This document shows, one piece after another, positions 51,204-59,910 of a stretch of DNA of 64,000 nt; positions within the stretch are counted from its first letter, which is position 1, and each line of letters starts with the position of its first letter. Source of the stretch: Granulicella sp. L56 (GTDB taxonomy: Bacteria > Acidobacteriota > Terriglobia > Terriglobales > Acidobacteriaceae). Made by a program: the position numbers and the translations under genes. Under the pieces are notes generated by a model that had not been told where the DNA came from, did no database searches, and saw only the letters and a list, made by a program, of their open reading frames with translations. The stretch lies in NCBI RefSeq assembly GCF_009765835.1, contig NZ_LMUS01000001.1, positions 794,188-858,187 of the forward strand, in the 5' to 3' direction.

Positions 51204-52073
51204 TTAGCCCATCAGTGCGCCAGTTGCGGCGGTTGTAGCGAGACTGGAAACGATACCTGTGCCGGCGTCGTGGCCTCCGACATGGCCCGAGAAGATGGTC
51301 GCGGTCATCGCCGGAATCTTGAGAAGGATGAAGCCATTCACGATCACCAAGAGGATAAGCACGGGCAGCTTCTCGACCATGGTTGCGGGATCTGTGAATC
51401 CGCTCATCATCGCGTAGTAGTGAGCTAAGAGCTGAGAAAGAACGCTCAGAGTCGCGGCGGCGACGACTTTGTAGAAAGAGAACGCAAGGAACGCTCTAAG
51501 CCAGCCCCAAAAGAGAAATTCGAGCTTCTCGAATACAAGGAACGGAATGAAGATCGGCCCTAATAGCCCCACGATGGCGCTAGCCACTGCACCGTAGGCG
51601 ATGATGACGGAGATGAGAGCCGAAAGCCCGGCTAGAAGAACCTGGATCAACGCTAGGATGATCGCGTTATAGGGGTTCATGACGGTAGACATCATCCCCG
51701 GCCCTTGGCTCGTTTCGGCCTGCTGCAGAGTGCTGAGAATGCTGTTTGCACTGTCCGTCCCGATCAGGTCAACTAGCTGCTGCGCGCCGCCGTTGATGAA
51801 CCCCTTTAGCGAGTACCCAATACCGGGGATAGAGGAGTCATAAAACTTGACCATGACGTAGGCGAAGGTGATGAGCATGAAGAAGTTTAGGAACTTCGCC
51901 ATGCTGAACCCTGGGCCGCCCTGAGCGGAGGCTAAAGCCTCTTGAACGCCAAACCAAACGAGCATAACCGTTGCCAAGGCAATGCAGATATGGACACCCA
52001 TCGCGTCAATGGAAGGGGCCATTGTGGACGTGAGCGAATTGCATGCTTGCGTGATCCAAAGAAAGATATCCAT
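51204..52073 (-). CDS. VirB6/TrbL-like polytopic membrane protein
   Basis: 289 aa with about six hydrophobic segments, including ICIALATVMLVWFGVQEAL, FLNFFMLITFAYVMV, ALIQVLLAGLSALISVIIAY, GLLGPIFIPFLVFEKLEFLF and PVLILLVIVNGFILLKIPAM. The central FIPFLVFEKLEFLFWGWLRA resembles the TrbL/VirB6 signature. It forms part of the inner-membrane DNA path. A Gly/Thr-rich C terminus follows the last helix. The position between VirB5 and VirB8 supports the call. Confidence 0.82.
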   Translation of the reverse strand: MDIFLWITQACNSLTSTMAPSIDAMGVHICIALATVMLVWFGVQEALASAQGGPGFSMAKFLNFFMLITFAYVMVKFYDSSIPGIGYSLKGFINGGAQQLVDLIGTDSANSILSTLQQAETSQGPGMMSTVMNPYNAIILALIQVLLAGLSALISVIIAYGAVASAIVGLLGPIFIPFLVFEKLEFLFWGWLRAFLAFSFYKVVAAATLSVLSQLLAHYYAMMSGFTDPATMVEKLPVLILLVIVNGFILLKIPAMTATIFSGHVGGHDAGTGIVSSLATTAATGALMG

Positions 52074-52095
52074 ATCCGCCTCGCTGTTCGGTTGG

Positions 52096-52899
52096 TTAGT
52101 AGCGCATTGCCGCCGCTGCTCCGCTGTAGGACGGGGCCGTTGTCATATAGCCCGTCTGGAAGTGATTAGCTTGCTGGAAGGTGGCTTTTAGTTGGTCCTG
52201 TTGCTGCTTCTGAGCTACGATTTGCTGCAGCGCATAAGCCTGGCTGATCTGATTCGCTTCCTGTTGCGCCATGAGTTGCAGAATCAGTGCCTGATTGATT
52301 CGCTGAAGCGTTGCGAGTTCAGTGTGCTGCGCTGGGTCTGTTGACTGCGTGGCGGACTGCAAAGCATTGATGTCCGTCTGTCTTTGCTGAGCGTTCGCGC
52401 GAATCACTCCCAGCGTTTGCATGTTGCTGGCGGTGACAGCGTCATTGAGGTCGGCGGTAGCGCCCTGCGCCGCGATCTGTTGCTGGGACGATAGGCTCAC
52501 ATTCCCATATCCATTCAACTGCGTCGTGCGTGGAATGGAAGCCTGTTGATAGGCATATAGGGTGCCGACGCCGTTGTTCGTAGAGTTCACCCATTGCTGG
52601 GAGTTTCCATAGGTATTCGCCGCTTGGTTGATCGCCATCCAATACGACGAAAAGGACATGAAGGGGCGATAGAGGCTGTCGGGAGACATCGCCATCTGAT
52701 GGGCCAAGTTGTACGTCGAAATGGCGTTGTCTGCCAGTTTGACGGAGTTGGTGAAGATGTTCTGGCCTTGCTCGATCTGTTGCAGAGCGTGGGCAGACTG
52801 CGTTGGATCGAAAACCACTCCCGAACCGAACTGCGCTCGGGCAATGGTCGAACCTGAAATCGCGAGCAAGAGGGTGATTTTAAGACAAAACTGCTTCAT
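52096..52899 (-). CDS. VirB5/TrbJ-like exported pilus-tip protein
   Basis: 267 aa with a Sec signal (FCLKITLLLAISGSTIARA) and a helical, Gln/Ala-rich body (SAHALQQIEQGQNIFTNSVK; AYALQQIVAQKQQQDQLKAT), matching TrbJ/VirB5 minor pilins. FxxGVVFDPTxxA near the mature N terminus is typical of TrbJ. It should be periplasmic and at the pilus tip. It is 22 bp upstream of VirB6 in the same operon. Confidence 0.78.
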   Translation of the reverse strand: MKQFCLKITLLLAISGSTIARAQFGSGVVFDPTQSAHALQQIEQGQNIFTNSVKLADNAISTYNLAHQMAMSPDSLYRPFMSFSSYWMAINQAANTYGNSQQWVNSTNNGVGTLYAYQQASIPRTTQLNGYGNVSLSSQQQIAAQGATADLNDAVTASNMQTLGVIRANAQQRQTDINALQSATQSTDPAQHTELATLQRINQALILQLMAQQEANQISQAYALQQIVAQKQQQDQLKATFQQANHFQTGYMTTAPSYSGAAAAMRY

Positions 52900-52950
52900 G
52901 TTTGCGTCTCCTTCGTAGATCGCATGGACGGTTTAGGTTGTGGTTGATAG

Positions 52951-53238
52951 CTACTGAGAAGCGGCTTGAAGCTGCTGCTGGAGAGCACCAGCTTTTTTCG
53001 CCTCCTGGTCGCACTTCTGCTGCTGCAAAGCTTCTTGTTGCGGGGTCGGTGCCTTCGCAGTCTTCCCGCTAAGAGCGGTGCTTGCTCCGCTCGTCATTGG
53101 CGATACGCAATCGTCGACATATTGCTTGTGCGCCTGTTGGTACTGCTGCTGCAAAGCAGCCACGTCCACTTGCTTACCGTGGCAACCGGCTAGGGCAATG
53201 CACGACGCGAGAACAACTGTTGAAAGGAATGGCTTCAT
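52951..53238 (-). CDS. Small entry-exclusion/VirB7-like lipoprotein
   Basis: 95 aa. The N terminus MKPFLSTVVLASCIALAGC ends in a lipobox (LAGC), so Cys19 is lipidated. The rest is a charged helix rich in Gln (DVAALQQQYQQAHKQYVDDC; EALQQQKCDQEAKKAGALQQ). The trb operons have the lipoprotein TrbK beside trbJ. Here it lies between VirB5 and VirB10, so TrbK-like entry exclusion or VirB7-like stabilisation of VirB9 are both possible. Confidence 0.7.
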   Translation of the reverse strand: MKPFLSTVVLASCIALAGCHGKQVDVAALQQQYQQAHKQYVDDCVSPMTSGASTALSGKTAKAPTPQQEALQQQKCDQEAKKAGALQQQLQAASQ

Positions 53239-53246
53239 GACTCCTC

Positions 53247-54575
53247 CTAGAACGATTGAGGTATTGCGTGGTTTTCGTATGCGGGCAGGAGCATATCCTG
53301 CGTGACGTAGACCTTCACCCGATGGCCTTCGCGGATCGTAATGGTCGGAGGTATCTGCATGAAGCGGTCCAAGACGGACGTTGCTGACTGTGCGACGGAT
53401 GCCGACGCACCATTAGTGAACACCTCCGGGCCAGAGGCGGTCAAAGCACCACCACCCTGGGTAATCTCGGCGGCACCTGCGATTACTCCTAAGGCGATGG
53501 AAGCTCCGAAGATTTGCAAATAGTGGTTGTTCACCTTGTCCTTAAGTCCTTCCTCACCAATCTGATCCAAGCCGTGAAACTGGTCTAAATCCACGCTGTA
53601 CCCATCCGGCATAATCATCCGGTGAAAGACGACGGCCATACGTCGCTGCTGGCCGAAGCCGCTGCCACCAATCTTCTTCGCCTCTCCCAGCACGATCGTT
53701 CCGTCAGGAATGAGAACGTGCTGGTGGTCATGTGAGTAAAGCGGATTGGAGACAAGCACCTTGACGGGGCCAACCGCGTCGCCGTCGAGGCGGTTCATGA
53801 GAACGGTGTCTACGGTCGTACCCTCATAAATGACGTAGGGCTGACCGGAGGCGGCGTCGATATTCACTTCCGGGGCGCGTTTGGGAGCGGCTGCTGACTC
53901 TCCCTGCGATTTCGCACCCGCCTCGCGAGGTGCCATCAGATTGCTTTGCTGAGGGGCGGCAATACCGCTAGACGAATTAGGCTGTTCTCCCCCTTGGCCC
54001 CGAGCAGGTGACGCGGTCTGGGCAAATACTAGATTGGACGAGAATCGGGAGTCATACGCCAACTCACGCTCTTTAGCCTGAAGCTGTTGCGAAGCTTGTT
54101 GGACTGCCGATAACTGTCCGCCGCCGTTGCCCTGAGCGTATCCATAGGCTGGCGGCTGCTGGCAAGGTTGCCCTGGCACACACGGGACGGGTTGGCCCGT
54201 GGTGCCGTATCCCGCAACGGCTGCTCTCTGGGCGGGCGTAGCCATTTGCATTGAGGGATCTGTTGCCGCCGCAAGCTGCGCGTTATTCTGCTCGGCTTCT
54301 TTCTGTCGTTCGGCGGCAAGCTGGGTCTTCAGGTCTTGAATGTTGTTTTCGCTGTTGTCCTGCACGACGGGCTGCGGGGGTTCATGCCGAGCCGCCGCTT
54401 CCTGTGCCGGCGTCTTCTTCCCGCGTGAGCTGAAGACGGCGGCGAGAATGACCAGCAAGGCCACGCCCAGATAGAGGAGCGGCTTCATGTTCTTCTGCAG
54501 AACACCGCGCGGGTCAGTGGCCCATTTCCGAAGTACCGGCTCAGATTGCTGTGATGTGCTGACTGTCTCTGTCAT
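53247..54575 (-). CDS. VirB10/TrbI-type channel scaffold
   Basis: 442 aa. Cytosolic N terminus, one transmembrane helix (LLYLGVALLVILAAVFSS, ~33-50), a long Pro/Gln-rich periplasmic linker, then the C-terminal VirB10 beta-barrel domain from ~235 (PYVIYEGTTVDTVLMNRLDG; VLVSNPLYSHDHQHVLIPDG; SVDLDQFHGLDQIGEEGLKD; NNHYLQIFGASIALGVIAGA antenna helix). It spans both membranes and senses ATP energy from the motor ATPases. Family length is normal. Confidence 0.92.
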   Translation of the reverse strand: MTETVSTSQQSEPVLRKWATDPRGVLQKNMKPLLYLGVALLVILAAVFSSRGKKTPAQEAAARHEPPQPVVQDNSENNIQDLKTQLAAERQKEAEQNNAQLAAATDPSMQMATPAQRAAVAGYGTTGQPVPCVPGQPCQQPPAYGYAQGNGGGQLSAVQQASQQLQAKERELAYDSRFSSNLVFAQTASPARGQGGEQPNSSSGIAAPQQSNLMAPREAGAKSQGESAAAPKRAPEVNIDAASGQPYVIYEGTTVDTVLMNRLDGDAVGPVKVLVSNPLYSHDHQHVLIPDGTIVLGEAKKIGGSGFGQQRRMAVVFHRMIMPDGYSVDLDQFHGLDQIGEEGLKDKVNNHYLQIFGASIALGVIAGAAEITQGGGALTASGPEVFTNGASASVAQSATSVLDRFMQIPPTITIREGHRVKVYVTQDMLLPAYENHAIPQSF

Positions 54576-54605
54576 GATGCTCTCTCCCTCTCCTGGGTGT
54601 CGGTA

Positions 54606-55373
54606 CTAGCCTTTGCGGGAAAACTCCATCTTCTGCTTGCCAAGTTCTACATAGCCGGAGTCCATCACCTTCGGGATGATGTAAGTTCCTTCTCGCATGT
54701 CGTAGGAGATCAGGTTCGGCTTTCCGTCCTTCATCTCGTACACGCTGAACTTCTCGGGAGCATTGGTCTTGATGTAGGTGAACTTGTCGTCGTGATATAT
54801 CGACTGGATATCGAAGGGCTTCTCGTTCGCTTTGAAGTGGTAATCGAACGTGAGTTTGCTTTGGTAAGCGCTCTTGTATTCGTCAACCGCCTGCCCAACG
54901 TGCGTTTGCAATGCGGCGAGCTGTTGCTTCGACTGATCGAGCTGGGCGGCGGGAACGTATTGTGCCGGGCCGGATGACGCAACGATCGAAGACTGGTCAG
55001 CAGGTTGAACGAGCACCTTGAGGTCTGGCGGAACAGAACTGTTGGAAACATCCTGGAGAGTGAAGGAGTAGATATTTCCTTTGTCGGTGATGAGATTCAG
55101 ATTGGAGCTGATACCGGCCTTGGCAGGATGCACGAAGCAGAAGTTGCCGACAACATCCACAACCCAGAAGTCCTTGTCGCCCGTGGCCGCTTCCATGATC
55201 TTCTCGGTGGCGGGAACCTGGATCAAAGTCGTGTACTTTAGCTTGGCGCGGATAGGCACGATGTCCTGCGAGTGATACTGCACGGTGCGAGCCGTTGCCT
55301 CCTGGGCGGAGAGCATGAGGTTGGGAGAGAGAGCCAGAGCGATCCCGGCAAGTGCGATCAGTTTGCTGTTCAT
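54606..55373 (-). CDS. VirB9/TrbG-type outer-membrane core protein
   Basis: 255 aa from MNSKLIALAGIALALSPNLM at 55373 with a Sec signal. VPIRAKLKYTTLIQVPATEK and KGNIYSFTLQD form the N-terminal VirB9 beta-sandwich. FDYHFKANEKPFDIQSIYHD, FTYIKTNAPEKFSVYEMKDG and KVMDSGYVELGKQKMEFSRK form the C-terminal CagX/VirB9 domain. The longer frame to 55532 overlaps virB4 and lacks family sequence, so it is rejected. It pairs with VirB10 and the lipoprotein in the outer-membrane core complex. Confidence 0.88.
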   Translation of the reverse strand: MNSKLIALAGIALALSPNLMLSAQEATARTVQYHSQDIVPIRAKLKYTTLIQVPATEKIMEAATGDKDFWVVDVVGNFCFVHPAKAGISSNLNLITDKGNIYSFTLQDVSNSSVPPDLKVLVQPADQSSIVASSGPAQYVPAAQLDQSKQQLAALQTHVGQAVDEYKSAYQSKLTFDYHFKANEKPFDIQSIYHDDKFTYIKTNAPEKFSVYEMKDGKPNLISYDMREGTYIIPKVMDSGYVELGKQKMEFSRKG

Positions 55374-55384
55374 GGTGATTCTCC

Positions 55385-57874
55385 TTAGCGGTTGGTGGTG
55401 GAGGAAACGGCCATTGTGCGTGGTCGAAATGGGTGATCTTCTGCAAGCCTTCGTAAACCGTCGGCGATTCCGTATCGCTCGAAGTATTCGCGTTTTCTGA
55501 GGTTGTCGCGGGCGTTGTTGGTCGCGGTCCAATGGGAGACGGAATCCACGTTCAACTGCACCTTCTTACTCGACTGCGCCTTGCGGATGAGCATCTGTCC
55601 GGGAGGCACGAGACCAGCAATCAGTTCCAGCTCGGTATCGTTCAGGTGGAACGCTTCGCGGTACAAATCGCGATCCATCTCGGGGTTTGCCAAGAAAATC
55701 TTCGTTGGGCAGCTTTCGGAGACAATTTGCAACATGCCCGACTCTTCGAGTTCCTTGATGGACTGAGTTGCCAGAATCATCGCCGCATTATGTTTGCGCC
55801 AGGTCTTCTGTGCTTGAACAATGTAGGTGCGTACTGTCTCGTTCTTGATGAAGAGCCATGCCTCGTCCAGCAGAAACATTTTGAAGGTGGCGAGCTTCTG
55901 AGGGCTGGCGATCTCATTCGACGCCCGGTGAAGGACATAGAACAAAAGCGGTTCCAATACTTCGGGAGCATCGCCCCAGCCGGCGAAGTTGAATGTTTGA
56001 AAACAGCTGAACGATAGGGTGTCTTCGGGATTGTCGAAGACGAACCCATACTGTCCTCCTGCCGTCCACCGATGCAGGCGTTCCTTCAACTCCCCGATGA
56101 TGTTCACGAAGCTGGAAATGGTGCGCTGTCCCGGCTCCAGAACATAAACGCGCTCGATGGCGTCCCAGAGCTTGCGCTCCTCTTTGAAGTCGAGGCGATA
56201 ACGCTGCTCCGTCCCTTCGATCAACACCCGAAAGAAGCTAAAGAGGAACTGCAGATTCTCCTTGGTAGGAGCGAGCGAAAACGGGTTGATGGTGAAGTCT
56301 CGCGTGTCCTGTCCGACGTTTAGGTAGGAACCGCCGAAGATTGTTGTGAGGGACTGGAAGCTGCCGCCGATATCGAAGATGAAAGTGAGGGGCGCGTACT
56401 TCTGAGCGTTCTGCAACAAGAAATTGCAGAAATAACTTTTGCCGCTGCCTGTCATCCCGAGAATCAGAGTGTGCGCCACTTCGCCGTTATGGAGATTGAG
56501 GAAGTAGGGTGTGCTGTTCTCGGTTTCGAGGACGGCAAGGTACTCCGTGCCGAGGTGAGCGTTACGCTTTTCGCCCGGTAGGATCGTGAAGAGGAAGCTG
56601 AGGTCTGCATAGTTGCTGTTGAGCAGGTAGAGCTTTCGAAGATTCAGCGCGTGATTACCTGGGACCGTGGCGAAGTAGGCGTTGAGTTGGTTGTAGGTCT
56701 CAGTGAAGAGATTGCCGTCCGCTTTGGTGAAGACGCTCGTGAACTCCCCGGCAAGCTGATCCAAGTCGCGCTTCGACTCGCCGTGCAGGACGATTGAGAG
56801 AGAGAAGTCGCCGAGCGACTGTCCATCTCCAAGCACCCGAAGGCAGTCTCCGAGATTTTCGATATCTGCCTGCTTGGACTCATCAACCAGAACATCGCGG
56901 GGATTGGTCTTGCTGGCGTCGTTGCCCATCTGCGAAACGAAACCTGTCTTCGACATATTGAAGTGACGGCGACGTTTGTTCACTTCTTTGCGGGCCTTGT
57001 CTGTTGGCAGGGGTGTCCATTCGGTACAAACCATGAAGCTAGCCGGGATCTTCAGTAGAGAATCCAGCACCAAGGGCCCCGTCTCGGTGATCGCTTCCTT
57101 CATCGTGAGCACACGGACAAAGTGCTCTCCAACTCGCAAGTGATCTCGTTCGGCCTCTATGTTTGAGTTGACGACCTGATAGTCCAAGAACTGCGTGCTT
57201 TGGGGCTTGCCCGCAATCCGCCAATCGTCATAGTTGAGTAGGCGACGCAAGAAGGTGAACTGTGATGCTTTATCCAAGACTGAAATCGAAACGAAGTCAG
57301 CAAGCTGCCGATTGAACGCCTGCACTCTCTGGTCAAGTCGTGCAAGGTCGGCTTCGATCTGAGACTTCAGCAAACTTTTCATGCTGTTGTTCGTGAACTG
57401 AGCGCGTAGTTCCTCGATTGCACCTGCTGGATCGCGGAAGAAGCGTCCGATAGCCGTGCCAACGCCGCGTTTGGACCGTGTCCCTTCGAGCATCACTACA
57501 TAGAAGATTTCAATCTCGTAAAGGTCATCGCGCTTGGACTCAAAGAACCGACGGCGCTGGTCGATAGCGGCTTCAACAACGGAGTCCCCGTAGCTAGCGA
57601 AAGGAATGTCGGGTCGGTTCGATTTGAAGAGGTATTGATAGACGTGGAAACCTGCCCCGAAGGCTTTGAGCGCTGCCTCAAGACGCTTGACAGCATATTC
57701 CTGCTCGACGCTATCGAGGCTTTCATAATCGACCCCTTGAATCTGCAGGACAATTCCCAGGTCTCCCGATTTGGTCAAAAACGTAGTGTCGTTCCAGAAC
57801 CCGTAAAGGTTGATGTGGTCGTTGAGAGCGGCGCTCTCTTTCCATGGCTTGATGACTCGGTCCAATCGCAGCAT
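55385..57874 (-). CDS. VirB4/TrbE-type conjugation ATPase
   Basis: 829 aa. The N-terminal CagE/TrbE domain (LYGFWNDTTFLTKSGDLGIV; SRPDIPFASYGDSVVEAAID-type segment) is followed by the motor with Walker A LILGMTGSGKSYFCNFLLQN, Walker B KMFLLDEAWLFIKNETVRTY and ILATQSIKELEESGMLQIVS (sensor). It is the main energy source for pilus assembly and substrate export. Its ATG overlaps the VirB3 stop by 1 base. Confidence 0.93.
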   Translation of the reverse strand: MLRLDRVIKPWKESAALNDHINLYGFWNDTTFLTKSGDLGIVLQIQGVDYESLDSVEQEYAVKRLEAALKAFGAGFHVYQYLFKSNRPDIPFASYGDSVVEAAIDQRRRFFESKRDDLYEIEIFYVVMLEGTRSKRGVGTAIGRFFRDPAGAIEELRAQFTNNSMKSLLKSQIEADLARLDQRVQAFNRQLADFVSISVLDKASQFTFLRRLLNYDDWRIAGKPQSTQFLDYQVVNSNIEAERDHLRVGEHFVRVLTMKEAITETGPLVLDSLLKIPASFMVCTEWTPLPTDKARKEVNKRRRHFNMSKTGFVSQMGNDASKTNPRDVLVDESKQADIENLGDCLRVLGDGQSLGDFSLSIVLHGESKRDLDQLAGEFTSVFTKADGNLFTETYNQLNAYFATVPGNHALNLRKLYLLNSNYADLSFLFTILPGEKRNAHLGTEYLAVLETENSTPYFLNLHNGEVAHTLILGMTGSGKSYFCNFLLQNAQKYAPLTFIFDIGGSFQSLTTIFGGSYLNVGQDTRDFTINPFSLAPTKENLQFLFSFFRVLIEGTEQRYRLDFKEERKLWDAIERVYVLEPGQRTISSFVNIIGELKERLHRWTAGGQYGFVFDNPEDTLSFSCFQTFNFAGWGDAPEVLEPLLFYVLHRASNEIASPQKLATFKMFLLDEAWLFIKNETVRTYIVQAQKTWRKHNAAMILATQSIKELEESGMLQIVSESCPTKIFLANPEMDRDLYREAFHLNDTELELIAGLVPPGQMLIRKAQSSKKVQLNVDSVSHWTATNNARDNLRKREYFERYGIADGLRRLAEDHPFRPRTMAVSSTTNR

Positions 57875-58176
57875 TAGCGGACCTCCACACGCGGGACGAG
57901 CTGCTTCGCAGCGTCGTACCGGAGCTTGTAGCGCTCAGACTTGGCAAGAATGCGAAGGAAGGCCGGGTCGCTGCTCGTGACCCAATGGCCGAAGATGAAA
58001 CCGGCGATGAAGACCCCGAGGCCGGCGAGGATGCTGTTGAAGAGATTGAATGCTCCAACTGCTCCGACACAGACGAAGTAAAAGAGTGTGCGCTCCACTC
58101 CAAGGTATGTAAGGGGCTTATGCAAGCTTTTGAATACGCGATTTGTGCGCCGCTTCCGGTTCGGTTGTTCCGACAT
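57874..58176 (-). CDS. VirB3/TrbD-type small membrane protein
   Basis: 100 aa: NRVFKSLHKPLTYLGVERTL is the VirB3/TrbD N-terminal signature (xxxHRPLTxxGxER), followed by a double hydrophobic segment (FYFVCVGAVGAFNLFNSILA; GLGVFIAGFIFGHWV) and a basic tail. It sits in the inner membrane with VirB4, to which it is directly coupled (57874 shared base). Confidence 0.87.
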   Translation of the reverse strand: MSEQPNRKRRTNRVFKSLHKPLTYLGVERTLFYFVCVGAVGAFNLFNSILAGLGVFIAGFIFGHWVTSSDPAFLRILAKSERYKLRYDAAKQLVPRVEVR

Positions 58177-58233
58177 AAGCCCCTCGCAAGGTGGAATGGA
58201 TTGGTGGATTGTGGTTAGGGATGACGCAGTGGG

Positions 58234-58566
58234 TTACGCGCCCCAAAGCCAACTCAGGACGTTCGCCGCCATGACGGCAATGCCCGTACCGGCTGCGACA
58301 CCCGCAAGTGCCTTCTTGGCTCCGGGCTCGCCATGAGCGAAGCCGTAGCCTCCGATCACGATTGCGATGAGGCTTGCCGCCTTTGCAATCGTTCCGGTGA
58401 AGAGGGTCTGCAGGTTGGTGAAGCCGCTATCAAATGGGGACGATTGAGCGTGTGCTGCCACAGGCAGTAGCAGCAACACGCCGATGAAGAGGAGACGAGA
58501 CCGAACCCAACTGCGGACGGCCTGTACTGTTTGGCTTGGAATGATGACACGAATACTGCGGAACAT
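58234..58566 (-). CDS. VirB2/TrbC-type pilin
   Basis: 110 aa from MFRSIRVIIPSQ at 58566 with GGAGGT upstream. A long signal peptide (SRLLFIGVLLLLPVAAHAQS) is followed by two hydrophobic helices (TGTIAKAASLIAIVIGGYGF; KALAGVAAGTGIAVMAANVL) joined by the short charged loop AHGEPGAK, the pilin pattern. First gene of the channel operon. Its promoter lies in 58567-58703 next to the 36-bp palindromic element. Confidence 0.88.
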   Translation of the reverse strand: MFRSIRVIIPSQTVQAVRSWVRSRLLFIGVLLLLPVAAHAQSSPFDSGFTNLQTLFTGTIAKAASLIAIVIGGYGFAHGEPGAKKALAGVAAGTGIAVMAANVLSWLWGA

Positions 58567-58631
58567 CGGCACCTCCTGCGACTGTGAAGCAGTCGTGGTA
58601 TGCCGAGACATTAGGACGCAAGTTGCCCGCT

Positions 58632-58667
58632 CGTCTAATACTTCTTAGGCATCAGGTGATGCCTCCC
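58632..58667 (-). promoter_or_regulatory. 36-bp palindromic element, copy 1, facing the transfer operon
   Basis: Matches 59806-59841 in inverted orientation with one mismatch (31 consecutive bases identical). It contains the palindrome AGGCATCA-GG-TGATGCCT (58648-58665). In the direction of the transfer operon it ends 66 bp before the virB2 start, where an operator or promoter would lie. It follows the LysR stop (58704 on the minus strand) by 36 bp, so a role as terminator hairpin is an alternative, but no T-run is seen. Confidence 0.62.
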
Positions 58668-58703
58668 GGATATCGCATTCGCATCGGTCCAATATCAGCG
58701 CGG

Positions 58704-59678
58704 CTATCCAAGCAATTTCATCTGCCCATTTTGCTCGTCTGGACGGACGCTTTGTGGCTCTTTCTTTCTGCCCAACATCCTAGCCATTCTCGAAAACTGC
58801 TTTCGCAGGTTCTTACCAATGATCGGGATGATTCTAGCCTTCGGACTAGCGCGGTATACGAAGGCTGTATCGACCGTCCAGTCCACCCCAATGATGGGTC
58901 GAGTCGTCAATCCTTCCAGCATCACTGTTCCTTCTCGGATCAGTGCAAAGCCTGAGCCGCTTTTCACCACCTCTTGCATCTCGTGCGGATGAGACGTGTG
59001 CGAATGCTCTTCGAACTGCACTCCAAGTTCTGAGAGCAATTCGACTAACCTGGCGTGGGCCTCTGGATGCTGAATTGGATGACGAAAAACCGTGAGGTTG
59101 GAGGTCAAGTCTTCAGCTGATAGCGCGGGCTTTCTACTGAGCGGGTGATCGACAGGGAGACACACAACAAGCCGTTCTTGCTTGATGATCTCCACTCTCA
59201 AGTCCTCATCCTCGACGGGGAGACTCACAACGACAGCGTCCAGAACATCGTTCTTTAGGTCGGACAGCAGCGTACTGGTATCACCCGTCGAAACATGAAT
59301 AGAGGCCGCCGGAATCAGCGCCTTTTGAAGGTCGGTAGCCTTCTTGCAAACTTCTTTGTCGACAAAGGGAGCGCAGCCTATCCTCAAGACCTGGGCTTCA
59401 CCGCTTTGAATCGCTTCCAGCGCCGCCAGAGCCTGGTCGCGAACTTCAAGGACATCTTTCGCAATCACCAAGAGAGCCTCGCCGGCTGGCGTCAACTCTA
59501 CATTCCGGCCCTTCGTGGGTCGAAACAGTCGGAGGTTGTAGTGCTCTTGGAATTCCTTGATCTGGCGACTGAGAGAGGGCTGAGTGGTATTTAGAGCTTC
59601 TGCGGCAGCGCGAAAGCCCTTATGCTCAGCGACCGCGAGGAGATACTTGAAATGCCGGAATTCTGCGAAGTCGTCCAT
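58704..59678 (-). CDS. LysR-type transcriptional regulator at the transfer-operon head
   Basis: 324 aa from MDDFAEFRHFKYLLAVAEHK at 59678. The HTH is intact (FRAAAEALNTTQPSLSRQIK, then EFQEHYNLRLFRPTKGRNVE). The effector domain is complete (RIGCAPFVDKEVCKKATDLQ; DAVVVSLPVEDEDLRVEIIK; VEVVKSGSGFALI-type core). It resembles the CynR/GltC branch often seen at ICE ends in Acidobacteria. Transcribed leftward into the pilus operon and bracketed by two inverted copies of a palindrome, it is the obvious regulator of transfer. The effector is unknown. Confidence 0.85.
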   Translation of the reverse strand: MDDFAEFRHFKYLLAVAEHKGFRAAAEALNTTQPSLSRQIKEFQEHYNLRLFRPTKGRNVELTPAGEALLVIAKDVLEVRDQALAALEAIQSGEAQVLRIGCAPFVDKEVCKKATDLQKALIPAASIHVSTGDTSTLLSDLKNDVLDAVVVSLPVEDEDLRVEIIKQERLVVCLPVDHPLSRKPALSAEDLTSNLTVFRHPIQHPEAHARLVELLSELGVQFEEHSHTSHPHEMQEVVKSGSGFALIREGTVMLEGLTTRPIIGVDWTVDTAFVYRASPKARIIPIIGKNLRKQFSRMARMLGRKKEPQSVRPDEQNGQMKLLG

Positions 59679-59805
59679 GCCCTGAATCTCCACTGGCGAA
59701 GATGGCCCAACCAAGTACAGAAATGGTTGGATGTTCGACTGGCATTTTGATGTTGCCTATCTTGATTCTCCGCAAACGGCGGGGGTGGGAAGGCAAGTGA
59801 TAGTT

Positions 59806-59841
59806 GGGAGGCATCACCTGATGCCTAAGAAGTATTGGACG
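59806..59841 (+). promoter_or_regulatory. 36-bp palindromic element, copy 2, upstream of the LysR and excisionase-like genes
   Basis: Starts GGGAGGCATCACC and runs through the same palindrome (59808-59825) into AAGAAGTATTGGACG. It lies in the divergent gap between the LysR start (59678) and the excisionase-like start (59911), 70 bases before the latter: the same direction and nearly the same distance as copy 1 to virB2 (66). Two genes with identical upstream elements suggest one regulator. Confidence 0.62.
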
Positions 59842-59910
59842 CGACATGCGCTTCGATTCAATCTGGTGCAACCCAGTCGCTACGCGCCTGCGGTCATCCG
59901 CCAAAGGAGA

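Noticed and set aside
54606..55532. Longer start for the VirB9 gene
   Set aside because: The extra N-terminal residues overlap virB4, and a proper signal peptide begins at 55373.
42515..58566. Plasmid replication origin inside the transfer region
   Set aside because: No Rep-like gene or iteron array was found beside the non-coding gaps.
58632..59841. LysR segment as an insertion sequence with terminal inverted repeats
   Set aside because: The enclosed gene is a regulator, no transposase is present, and both copies sit at promoter distance from outward genes, so a regulatory reading fits better.
59731..59910. N-terminal extension of the excisionase-like gene
   Set aside because: It would translate the 36-bp palindromic element; the ATG at 59911 has a good ribosome site and begins the conserved protein.
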